This document shows, piece by piece, positions 1 to 12,400 of a stretch of DNA of 64,000 nt. The stretch is from Azorinus chamasolen (Eukaryota > Mollusca > Bivalvia > Cardiida > Solecurtidae). The notes under the pieces were generated by a model, which saw nothing but the letters and a program-made list of their open reading frames with translations, was not told where the DNA came from and made no database searches. The position numbers and the translations under genes are program-made. Position 1 is the stretch's first letter. Every line of letters starts with the position of its first letter. The stretch spans positions 31,250,853-31,314,852 of the forward strand of contig OY755241.1 of NCBI GenBank assembly GCA_963576725.1. Direction: 5' to 3'.

Positions 1-417
1 AGCCTTAACAGATGGACACACATCATATTTGTGGACATTTCAATGGTGACCCCAATGACCTGCCATACAAAATTTCTCACACAGATAAAAAGCTACAGAT
101 TCAAAGGAATTATTCTTTCAATGTAAATTAAATGAAGTTATAAAATTAAGCGTTTCATATATTTTAATGTGTTTTGTTTTTCTTTTATTCAATGGTTAAT
201 ATTAATATCCTTTTATTAACTTTTTCATTCAGTGTATATAGATCCAATTCTACAGTTGCTGACATGGGCAAAAAAGTTCTTTTCATCACATGCCATTATA
301 CAAACTCAGCCATTAATGTTCATGATGAAGTCATTTCTTCCATGAATATTTATCAGGTAAAGGGTTAAACATGGCAGAGCTAAGATATCAAGCAATAGTA
401 TGTGACTATAGACTTAC

Positions 418-488
418 CGAGAATTTCTTTCCTTCTTAAGTTTTGCATCTCCTCCCATCTGACCTCAAACAACTTGTCTTCTTTGATT
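418..488 (-). CDS. LRSAM1: LRSAM1 exon 13, coiled coil (residues 403-427), last exon in window
   Basis: 71 bases, in phase 2 and out phase 1. Acceptor CTTATACAG, donor CTCG|GTAAGTC. It encodes RIKEDKLFEVRWEEMQNLRR..., aligned with the [24 protein letters not shown] block of the family. No further exon is visible in 1-417. Confidence 0.88.
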
Positions 489-3400
489 CTGTATAAGACA
501 TAAAATCAACATTGAGAAATCAACCACACAGTGAAGCCAAACTAACTAAAATGTTTGGATGAGTATCTAATCAATAACCCTTTACTCTACAGATTCATCT
601 TTTAATGTTTATGCAAACAGGGTAGTCCCAAATCAGACAGCTCCTACAAGAACTGTCTAATCAGGATCTGCTCTGGGGGCTTATGAAACAATAAATCTGA
701 TTCTGCAGTTTGTTCCAATGGCTAAAAATTCCCATGTCATTATATTAATGTCATTATTTTGTTATACATGAACAATCATGAAGTAATGGGTTAACCATTC
801 CCTCATATTGACGACTTTTGATGACTCTGTAAAAGTCACTTTCTGAAACCATTGTGATAAATAGAACATTTGCTCCTATAGGAGCAAATGCTCTATTTAT
901 CACAATGGTTTCAAACTACAAAATTCTAAAATTTTCCTTTCCTCTAGTTAATGCTCCTTTTCGGTAGATTTATTCAAAGAGGTTGTACCTAAAAATAGCC
1001 TATTGAGGTAAAGGGTTAAACAATTCTACATTGCCTGTACACATTATTAACCCTTTCCCTCATATAAACGTGTTTTCACGCATTTGCAAACAGAGTAGAC
1101 CCAGATCAGACGGCTCCTAGAGGAGCCGTCTGATCAGGGTCTGCTCTGTTTGCTAATAGAATTTGATAGATCTGTTTATTTGTTTTCTAAAATGTCTACA
1201 ATGTTCCATCTTCTATATTTCTTTGTAACTATTTTATTAATGAATATTCAGGTATTGAAATTTGGAATAAACATAGAACAGGGAAAGGGTTAACCATTTA
1301 CTTCATATACACGATTGTTCATGCCTTTGCAAACAGGGAAGCTGTCTGATCACGGTCTGCTCTCTTTACCTCTATAATACAGATATGTCTCTACAGTTTC
1401 TGTCATGATAAAGTATTTCCATTTACCCTTTATATGTACTCCATAAATTTAAAATACAACTTTTAACACTTTTGAAAACAGAGTAGACCCAGATCAGATG
1501 GCTCCTGTTTGAGATCTGTTTACTAATGGTATTATAAATAATCTACAGTTGAACTCCGATATCTCGAACTTGGATAACTTGAACTTCGGGATAACTCGAA
1601 CTAAAGGTTTGGTCCTTCCAAAATTTACAATACAGAATTGTTCTGAAATGTATCACTACACATGTATAGAAACACACATGACAGCTTAATGCAGGTCGAA
1701 GTAATGCTGAAAGCTCCTGCAGGAGCTTTCAGCATTACATTCGACCTGCATTAAGCTGTGAACTTGAGATATTGGTCAGATTATGATTCGGATGACTCGA
1801 ACCTCTGTTATCTTGAACTAATTTGTACGGTCCGTTGAAGTTCGAGATATCGAAGTTTAACTGTAATTTATATTCATGATGTCATTATTTGTTATATAAA
1901 TATTCATGATGTAAAGCATTAGTATTCATGATAACAATATTTCTAACTAACTGTTCATGAGGTAAAGGGTTAATTTAATATTTATCACATCTGAATACAG
2001 ACCTTGAATGCATGCTATAGATAATATTTCTATTTCTTTATAGCAAATAAACTTTCTGTCCAACTTCATAGAACAACAGGGCCATGATGGTCCTATATCA
2101 CTCATCTGAATCAAAAAGCCATGTGACCTACTATGTACATTTACCAAATTGTTCTGGCCATTATATTTCACTGAAACACAGGTCACACAATTCTTGCACT
2201 GCCACCAAAACTAGAACTCACTTATTAATCATTTGAATGTGGAACATGCATGGAATGGCATTTACAAATATTGTCAGCCCAGATCTGAGGGCTCCAAGAA
2301 GAATCCTCTTATCAGGGTCTGCACTGATTATTATTCAACACTGATGGGCTATTCCGATCTGAAAATTTAGTGTCAAAAGGGTTAAACCCTTCCCCTGTTC
2401 TATATTTATTCCAAATTTTAATACCTACTGAATACTGAATCTATCAAATTCCATAAGCAAACAGAGCAGACCCGATCAAACAGCTCCTATAGGAACCGTC
2501 TGATCTGGGTCTACTTTGTTTGCAAATGCATCAAAACATGTTTATATGAAGGAAAGGGTTAATACTCCCTCCAGCACTTGTCATGGATATCAGGCAAAGA
2601 CAAGATGCCTAGGTGATAAGTTTCACTAAGCTTTGCTCTAAATGACAGGTTACCTTTCCTACAGGGCCAGTGTTTGGAAAACTTCCAATTTCGAGACTGA
2701 GTTCAATCTCAAGTATCCAATTGGTCAGATGCTGAGTTTCATCCCAAATCTGATCTACAAGATGCTTGAGAAAGAGCTCAGACTCAAGCAATTGTTTCAT
2801 AATCATGAGATCAGGATACAAACGGGAGAGAGAGTGGTTGAAGAATGGGTGTTACAGAGGTGAGTGAGGGAGGTTCAGGAATGGGTGTTACAGAGGTGAG
2901 TAAGGGAGGTTGAGGAATGGGTGTTACAGAGGAAAGTGAGAGAGATTGAGGAATGGGTGTTACAGAGGAAAGTGAGAGAGATTGAGGAGTGGGTGTTACA
3001 GAGGAAAGTGACAGAGATTGAGGAATGGGTGTTACAGAGGAAAGTGAGCGAGATTGAGGAGTGGGTGTTACAGAGGAAAGTGAGAGAGATTGAGGAATGG
3101 GTGTTACAGAGGAAAGTGAGAGAGATTGAGGAATGGGTGTTACAGAGGAAAGTGAGAGAGATTGAGGAGTGGGTGTTACAGAGGAAAGTGACAGAGATTG
3201 AGGAATGGGTGTTACAGAGGAAAGTGAGCGAGATTGAGGAGTGGGTGTTACAGAGGAAAGTGAGAGAGATTGAGGAATGGGTGTTACAGAGGAAAGTGAG
3301 AGAGATTGAGGAATGGGTGTTACAGAGGAAAGTGAGAGAGATTGAGGAGTGGGTGTTACAGAGGAAAGTGAGAGAGATTGAGGAATTGGTGCAGTGGTGA

Positions 3401-6400
3401 GTGAGAGAGACTGATGAATGGGTGTTACACAGGAGAGAGAGGTTGAGGAATGGGTGTTACCTTTGTTCCTCTATGGCTTCCAGCAGTTCCTCGTTGCGTT
3501 TGGCCTTCACATTCATGTTCAGCAGTCGATGGATGAGAGTATCTGCATTCTGCTCCACTGTAAGACAATCAAGTAACAACATCAGCATTTACTCTGTACT
3601 TAATGATTATTCATGTATTATCAACTCTTTCAACACAAAATTGTTTGAGTAGAACAGCCCATCATTATTTAACCCTTTTCCTGTTCAATTCCAAATTTCG
3701 ATACCTACTGAATAACATTGCAGACCCTGATCAGACGGCTCCTATGTTTGCAAAGGCATAGAAAGGCGTATTTATGGAGTAAAGGGTTAAGATAATGAAT
3801 ATTCATAAAGTGACAAATTCACACATAAATGTTCATTAGGGAAAGGGTTGATGTACTGTAGATATAGCTAAACCATCTACCTGCTTGTACATCTTTGATC
3901 AGTCTTTGCCTGGTTTGCTCCTGGTCCCGGAACAGCTTCTCAAATTCTTGTTCCATGTTGGACTCAGCATCGGCTATCAGCTGCAGCGTTTGCTCTCTAT
4001 TGGCCTGTGCTATCAGTGCCAGCTGCGCCTGCTCTTCCTGATGCTCAGCAAAACTCCGCTCCAACTCGATCCTCTCTTGACGCTTCCTCTCCTGCAAAGT
4101 ACAGTAGAACCTGTCTTCATTTATTGAACAAAAAAGTCTTACGAAGCAGGTGACTGCTTAATGCTGGGCGTATGTCATCCAAATTTAATTGTGATTCAAT
4201 TATTGAACATAGGAGTGTTAGAAAGCAGGGGAAGGGCTAAGAGACTTCATTAAAAACTCTATGTGTAGCTCATGTGGCATACTTTCACAGCCAATCAAAA
4301 CCATTTATATCACTTTCATAGATGACCATCTAAGTATCATTCCTGTGAAGTATTGTTAAAATCTCATTCAGTGGTTTAGGAGAAGAAATTACAATGTATT
4401 ATTAGGTATTCTTGCACAAAACGTGCTGTTGTAGTCCTGCTAGACCATGTATTAACAAGGCGATTCTCGTGCTCACACGCCGTTGTTGACCGGTTTTAAT
4501 TATACCTATTCGGGGCCTAAGGTAAACAATGGACGCGAATGCTATAGCGTTATGGCCTAAGCTAGGTGAATGGTGCGGGTATTTCAGGGGCACCGACAAT
4601 GAACTGTTAAAACAGTGTAGTGGTTATGCTGTTAGACCTGGATTAACTTAAACAACATGTCGCAGTTTAATTTATCGTTAATTTTCTGTGTTTACATGCA
4701 TACTGTTTTGTAAACAACGCCATCTGATCGTTGTACTACTGTAGTGATAGACATATTGAATGAAATGACGTCAGAAAGAAAACAGTGGCCCGGAAACAGC
4801 ATAAATCGAACGAAGTGTGTCAAAGAAGTGTATAGTTTTGCTTGTATTTGGAAGAATTAAATTGATGCAGGAAAGCAGAAAATGGCAGGGTTACAGATAA
4901 GGGGAGTATTGGGGTATTTACCCAATTAAAATTGTGGAAAAAGCAATTGTTTTTCAAATCAATGAGTAACAGAAAGCAAATAAATATAGCAAAAAGCAAA
5001 CAAAATTTAGAATACCTATTAAGAATATGAATAATACCCAATTACGAAAATTGCCAATACCCAATAAAAATTGCAAATACCCAATTCTGTAAAAAATCAA
5101 GGAGTAAATACTCAATTGCATCAAAACCTTGTCTGTAACCCTGAAATGGGTTTTATGCAAGAATAGCGTTAATACACGTTTGTTTTCGGGCAATAACATC
5201 TGCAGTGTCCCTCGGGAATGTTGTTGCCCTCGCCCTTCGGGCTCGGGCCAACAGCAGTCCCTCGGGACACTGCAGATGTTATTGCCTGAAAATACGTGCA
5301 TTAACCCTCTAGTACTGTGACCTATTTGTACCCCAGATTGGAAAAAAAATATTCAAATTCAATAGAGGGTCACCCGAAGATCCATTATCCATGCTTATAA
5401 AACTTTTTAGTTGAGTCTGAGTTCGTTCTCAAGTTTTTGATTGGTCAGATTTGAGCCTTTGAGAACAAACTCAGACTCAACTAAAAAGCTTTATAAGCAT
5501 GGACCCAGTCCTGTAAAATTCGATGGAAATCCATGCATATGAGAACGTGTCCTTTAAAGAAACTGTTTATTAAAATCTATAATTAGCTCCTGTGGACCAC
5601 TTACAAAGCGAGGAATTATACAAATATAGGGTCACCTGCAGATCATTCAAGTAACACTTAGTAAACATCCAGTCTGTAATTTAGGAGATGCCATTTAACC
5701 CTTTCCCTCTTGAATATCAATTCATGAATATCATAATGGCATTATGATGAAGGGGAATTATAATGCACACTGAAGAATCAGATCTATATAATGTCATAAG
5801 CAAACAGAGCCGACCCTGATCAGATTGCTCCTACAGGAACCATCTGATCTGAGTCTACTCTATTTGCAAAGGTGTGAAAATATATCTCCATCAGGTAAAG
5901 GTATAAAGATATAATTTGACAAATTCTGTTTTTAGCTCCTTCGACATACCAATGCATTGGGCTGGAACCATTTATATAATTTTGATGGAAAACTTCATGA
6001 GAATAAATTGTGTGAAGTTTTCAATTAGCATTAGTGTGTGAAGTTTCTGAAGATTGGCACGAACAGTAAAGCAGTAATAGTCAACATTAAAGTTTCCAGA
6101 TGACAACAACAACAACAACGCAGACACAGGAGGTACAACAATAGCTCTTATTTCTTTCTTAGAAAAACAGGTGAGCTAAAATACAGACAAGCTAAAAATG
6201 TGCATCCATCGATTAGACAGCTGGTAATGACAAAGTTTTTGTGTCTGTATCAGGCATATGACACAGAAGACATGAAAACCTACTTACCATCATACTGTTG
6301 TAGTCATCAATGGATCTCTGAAAGTATGAATGAAAAGAATCTACACATTTTTACATTAATCCTTTACTCGATGAATATTCATGTCAGAAATAATAATATC

Positions 6401-9400
6401 AGGAATATTAATTAGATTAATTGTTATAATGACACATGAACACAGGAAGATTTGGCCGTGGCAGAAACTGTAGACTCATATTCATATCGTTTCACAAGAA
6501 AACAGAGCAGACCCTGATCAGATGGCTCCTACAGACGCTGTCTGATCAGGGTCTACTCATCAGGGTCAACTCATTAGAATCACCTCTCTAAGGCCATTAA
6601 AATGAGTTGCAATAAGATAGGGTTTGGTGGAGAAATAAGACATTTTGATAGATCAGTACAGTAGAACCTCTCATAGGCAGTCATTAATTCATTGAGCATG
6701 CAGCTCTAAAAAGCAGAAGGTAGCTGCTTAATGCTGGGAAACATTAATGCAGAAAGCTTTCTGCATTATTTTTGACCTGCATTAAGGTACCACCTGCCTC
6801 ACAGACCTGTAATTAGACATGTCTCTTTAGTACATATCCTACCTATTGCACATAGTATTATCTTACCTAGTGTATATCCTACCTATTGCACATAGTATGT
6901 ATCTTATCTAGTGAATATCCTACCTATTGCACATAGTATGTATCTTATCTAGTACTAATTTTATCTAGTACACATCTTACATGCAGTACTGAGACGGTGA
7001 GGCCTCATACTGTACAACAGACAATAATACCAGTGGTCCAGCTAAGTAATTTAAATTAAAAATATTTTCAAGTATAACTTCTTTATTTCTTCATCCAACC
7101 CCATGTTGTGACCACTCTTTAAAATCGTCTGTTCACGACGATTCTAAAGAGTGGTCACAACATAGTGTTTGGTGGAGAAATGACGATTTTAGTATTTGAG
7201 TACACACCGTTATCAGTAGCTCTGAAAACTTCAACATTCAATGAATTATCATCAAGGCACAAGTTACTAATTAGTGACATACCATGAGATTTTCCTCGTG
7301 CTTGAAGGCTTTGCTGGTTGGGCTTGAGACGGAAAACTTGGGCGGGTCAAGGACATTGAGCAGGAAGTTGGAGGGTGGAAGGTATTCCATCCCACATTCT
7401 AACAAATAGAACATAACAAATCATCTCTAATAAAGACTCCCAGGGGTGAAACATTTGAAAAGTTGATTTCCAAATACTTAGCGTTAAATGGGTAGATGCA
7501 CTTAACATATACCCAGACTGTCTACAGGAAAAGTTCATGTAGTTCATGTAGTTTCGAGGCCAGATGCATCTATGTTGCATAAGCTTTGCAGCTTCTTCGG
7601 CCCATTTGCATTTGTTCTCTTCAGTTGAATTTTTATACACCGGTTCCAGTAATGTCCTTTATTGTTCACTTCACTTGCATGAATATCAGTTCTGTTCATT
7701 TAATATTCTAAAATATCTACACTGCCCGTTCACTACTAGTGAACATTGATTTTCACATTCGTTTCATATGTACACATACTACTCACAGTTCCATACAGTT
7801 CTATTCTGTTTTATTGTCTTTAATCACTGTCGACACTTCACTTATATGGGTAATAGCACTCGGCATCAAACTTATTAGCTTTATTGGTGGCCCCCAGTGC
7901 CAATTCAGCTGTGATTTAAATATATTCAGTGTGGGTGCCTGAACAACACTGTTAGGGAGAGAGTTCCAGAGGTCTATTACCCTATGGCTAAAAGTACCCT
8001 TTCTCTGTTCAGTTCTAGCCCTTGGCTTACCGAGTTTCATATCGTTACCCCTTGTTCTACTACCCTCTTTTTCAGCTTTTCTATCCCTTTTGAAAGTTTT
8101 CAGGATCTACACTGCTCACAAATGCCATTTAATTTGATTCCCATATTTAAAAGGTTAAAGCAACCATTTTGTGAAACACATAATTTCAAACAATTACAGT
8201 ATAACCAATCTGAAGAGATCATTAAAAGCTAAAAAAAATTAAAATGGAATGTGTATACACAATGTTTTGGTATTGTTTGAAACTGTGAAGTCTAATCTAT
8301 TGTAATTTCATAGGCAAACAGAGCAGACCCTGATCAGATGGCTCCTAATGGAGCCATCTGATCTGGGTCTACTCTGTTTGCAAAGGCGTGAAAAAGTGTT
8401 TATATGAAGGAAAGGGTTAATCTACTTTCATATTTTACCTGAGCATAGCAGTTTCATAATTTCCTCTGTACCTGAGCTACAAACATCTGAAACAGAATCA
8501 AGAATATCTAATCAGTAATGGAGATGTCACTTACTTCTGTACCGATCTGACTTTGAAAAGAATTCTTCTTTCTCAAATGCCTTCCCAAAAATTATTCATA
8601 TAAGAGATAAATGAATATATGAATATTAAATATCTGGACTTTAAAAATAATATACATGTAATCAACAAGGGATCTTTTTACCGCTAGAAAAACTGTAGAA
8701 TCAGAACTATATTATACTATAAGCAAACAATATTACCCCTTTCCTTGTTGAATACTTATGTAAAGGGGGTGTCATACTTGAGCAAATGGCACAAACATAT
8801 GCGAGCATATGAGAAACAAGAGCCGCATGCGGCTCCAACGCTCGTCTGATTTGGTGCTCGTCCAGCTAAATTAAAAGAATTCGAAAAAAATAAAGGGCCA
8901 TAAATCCAAGATTTTGAAATCAAGAGTTATGGTTCTTATGTAGGGGCCTTCCACTCATTGAGATCTACTAACCTATGAAGTTTCATGTTGATACCTCTTA
9001 TACTTTTTGAGTAATGAGCTATATTAAGTTTTTGCATGCCGCCGCCGACAATGCCGACGACCCGGTGATCACAATAGCTTCTTCGAAACAGACAAGCTAA
9101 AAATGCTCATATGCTTGTATACGCAGATATACGCTAGGGGTAGGTTAGGCATACATCGTAAACTTTTCAAGTACGCTGCCATAAGTCTGTGTATGTTCTC
9201 ATACGCAGAGGCCAAAAATAATTTTTGAACAAGTTCAGCTTATCATACACTAGGTACATGTTAAATTCGCCAGAGTGTGGGTAAAGGTATATTTCTTAGA
9301 GGTCAAATACGCTTCATATAAGGTGGCATGAAGGCAGCCAGTAAAGCGATTATACAAATAGCGTATCAGTAACACATTTGTAACACGAGCTTGCATACCC

Positions 9401-12400
9401 TACTTATATGCTGATATACCCTACACTGACGAATTTGGATTTATAGGCTCAAAAATTGAGCGTATGATCAGTTTTTTTAAAACTTTCATATGCAATCCCT
9501 ACGTTTCTCTCATACGGTATAGTGTGACTGGGTCATAAGAAATGATGACATCATGAATATTCATTAGTTGAGTTTTTATTATGGCCTATGTACACAGGAT
9601 ATTCTGGAATTGGTAGAAACTGTAGAGTCCGATCTATTAAAATTTCATCAGCAAGCAGAGATGACCCTTATTATACAGCTCCTATTGGAGCCAGAAGCTT
9701 TAACAAGAGCACAGCAAGCAGGTGCCAACGCTCGTCTGTCATCATTGTCAAGATGAACATGTATACCAAAAATGAAGGTTGTAAATGAAAAATTGAAGAA
9801 GTTATGGTCAATGTTAAGATTTCGGACAACGACGACAACGTGGACGCCGGAGTTACGACAATAGCTTGTGATTTCTTTGAAACAGACGAGCTAAAAAGCA
9901 TTAAAGAGTACAGTAAAACCTCTCTATAACGTCCACTAAATTGTGTTAAATAGTTGGTATTTAGGGCAGGTGGCTACTTTCACCTTGCTTTAAGCAGCCA
10001 CTTGCCTTTAACACAAAATACTTGATGTAATTTAGTGGTCGTTATAGAGAGGTTTTACAGTATTTTATGAAGCCTTCAACAAAAGGAAAGGGTTTAAATT
10101 ATAGAACATTATCACTTCGTACAGACCTTTTGGAGGGTAGACCATTGCATCAGTATCCAGTACAAGTGTTTCCAGAGTCCGCACCTTGCAGAGTTCTTTT
10201 GGAATGCTGGTGACACGATTGTCACTTAGGTCTAACATACGTAAGGATTGCAACGTACAGATGGTGGATGGTAGGGTCCTTAACTTGTTACCTGGAAAAT
10301 CATACACAATTTTCATTTCCTTGATACCCTAAGTAACCCAAGTACGATAATCTACATTTAATCAAAAGTTATCAAAATGGTGCCAAATTGAATTACTCAT
10401 CAAATACTCATCAAACTGGTGAAGAAGGGTGACTGGGTACCTGGGTCCATGCTTATAAAACGTTTAGTTGAGTCTGAGATCGTTCTCAAGTTTTTGATTG
10501 GTCAGATTTGAGCCTTTGGTTCAAATCTGACCAATCAAAAGCTTGAGAACTCAAATCTGACCAATCAAAAGCTTGAGAACGAAACTCAGACTCAACTAAA
10601 ATCTTTATAAGCATGGACCCTGGATACTTAGGGCATTAAACTTTAGCATAAACATAGAACAGGGAAAGGGTTAAGAGAGGTTCTACTGTATGCCTAAGTT
10701 ATACCTACAGTATTTCAGGAGCCAGCTCTACAAACAAGAGAGGAGGGAAAACTTGGTGTCCAAAATACCTACGGTAATTACAATAAACATTAAGTCAGCT
10801 ACAACAATGAATAGATAGCCATACCTTTAACATTAAGTGTCTGTAGGCACTTCAACTGCCCTATGGTGTCCGGTAGGCGTGTTAGTTTGTTGTTCTCAAG
10901 GTTTAGCACCTGTAAAGTTTAAATCAATACCATCAATATCACAGTCCTAACCCCTAACTGGTCCAGTAACCCTTTCTTCTTGAAATATTTATCCGAGAAT
11001 TTATTTTACTGCATAACTATTCAGGAGCTGATTTTTTATCATTACACATGAACAGGGGAAGTTTTGGCTTCAGATCTGATTTATTCCATTCACAAACAGC
11101 TCCTATATTGTCAAATTGAATTAGTTGATATTATATCCTGAATTGTCTGATCTGGGTCTACTCTTTTTGCAAAGGTTCCAAAATGCGTCTATATGAGGGA
11201 ATGAGTTAACCCTTTCCTTCAAATAAACACCTTTTCACAACTTTGCAAACATAACAGACCCAGATCAGATGGTTCCTGTATGAGATGCCTGATCAGGGTC
11301 TGCTCATAAGCAAACATAGCAAACCCTGTTCCATCTAATCTGGGACTACTCTGTTTGAAAATCTGTTTATATGAAGGATAGGGTTAAATCAAAGCATTGC
11401 AGATGCTGCGGTATTCTTTGTTTGATATTGTACAGAGGTTAGGTGATATTTTACAGAGGTTAGGTGATATTTTACAGAGGGTGGGTGATATCATTGCCCC
11501 ATTCCCCAGGAAGAATTACTTCCTTCAAAATAAGTGAACACCTGCTATGCAATTAGCAATGGTATGCTTTCTTGAGTAAATTCTATTTTATGATCAAATA
11601 TATCACATGACTGATATGTGGTTTTGTCACATGACTGATATGTGGTTTTGTCACGTGTCTGATATATATAACCATGCACTCTTCTTAACCCTTTCTTTCA
11701 TATAAATGCTTTTTCATGCCTTTGCAAACAGAGTTAACCGAGATCAGACAGCCCCTGTAGGAACCGTCTGATCAGGGTCTGCTCTGTTTACTTATGAAAT
11801 AATTATAGATCTAACTTTACAGTTTCTTCCAATACCTAAAGTTTATGTATGCATAATATGCCATTATAAAAATTCAGCTAATAAATATTCATGATGTCAT
11901 TAAATTAATTCTTATATCAATATTCACCAGGGAAAGGGTTAAACAATGTTATATTTTGTGGACTTTTGGCACATATTAAGCCAATGCTAATGTTACGTGG
12001 CATGTTATTAAACCATTATTCATATCCATTAGCCCTTTCCTCCATAAATAAGCCTTTCTACGCCTCTGTAAAAGTCACTTTATGAAACCACTGTGATAAA
12101 TAGAGCATTTGCCCCATAGAAGCAAATGCTCTATTTATCACAATGGTTTCAAAACTACACAACTCTACTATTTTTCTTTTCTCTAGTAAATGCTCCTTTT
12201 CAGTTGATTTTACTCACAGGCTCGATCTAATAAAAGAAAATGTGTCCATGTGACACGGATGCCCCCGCCGTCAAACAGGAAGTAGATGAACTACAGATTT
12301 GAAAAGGGGAGACACGGTACAACTCACTATGATTATGCTTCAGACCAAATATCAAATCATTGCAGCTTACACAAGCGCAGAAATGTTTGACGAAATATTT

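Larger units (their letters stand above)
4092..6287. other. LRSAM1 intron 10: repeats plus plain AT-rich sequence
   Basis: A TA-1 fragment follows exon 11 (4104-4170). 4240-5120 shows no gene signal. Fold-backs sit at 5174-5300 and 5389-5502, and a diverged TTAA-1 at 5695-5910. 6080-6180 looks like the right end of the AGC element family (see 8815-9102). Confidence 0.6.

Noticed and set aside
1..417. A further LRSAM1 exon left of 418
   Set aside because: No acceptor with a phase-1 frame matching the next family block could be found; the sequence looks like a diverged TTAA-1 right part.
2921..3400. 159-residue plus-strand frame made of EEWVLQRKVREI repeats
   Set aside because: It is the 36-bp minisatellite read in one frame; no start context, no family, and it lies antisense in an LRSAM1 intron.
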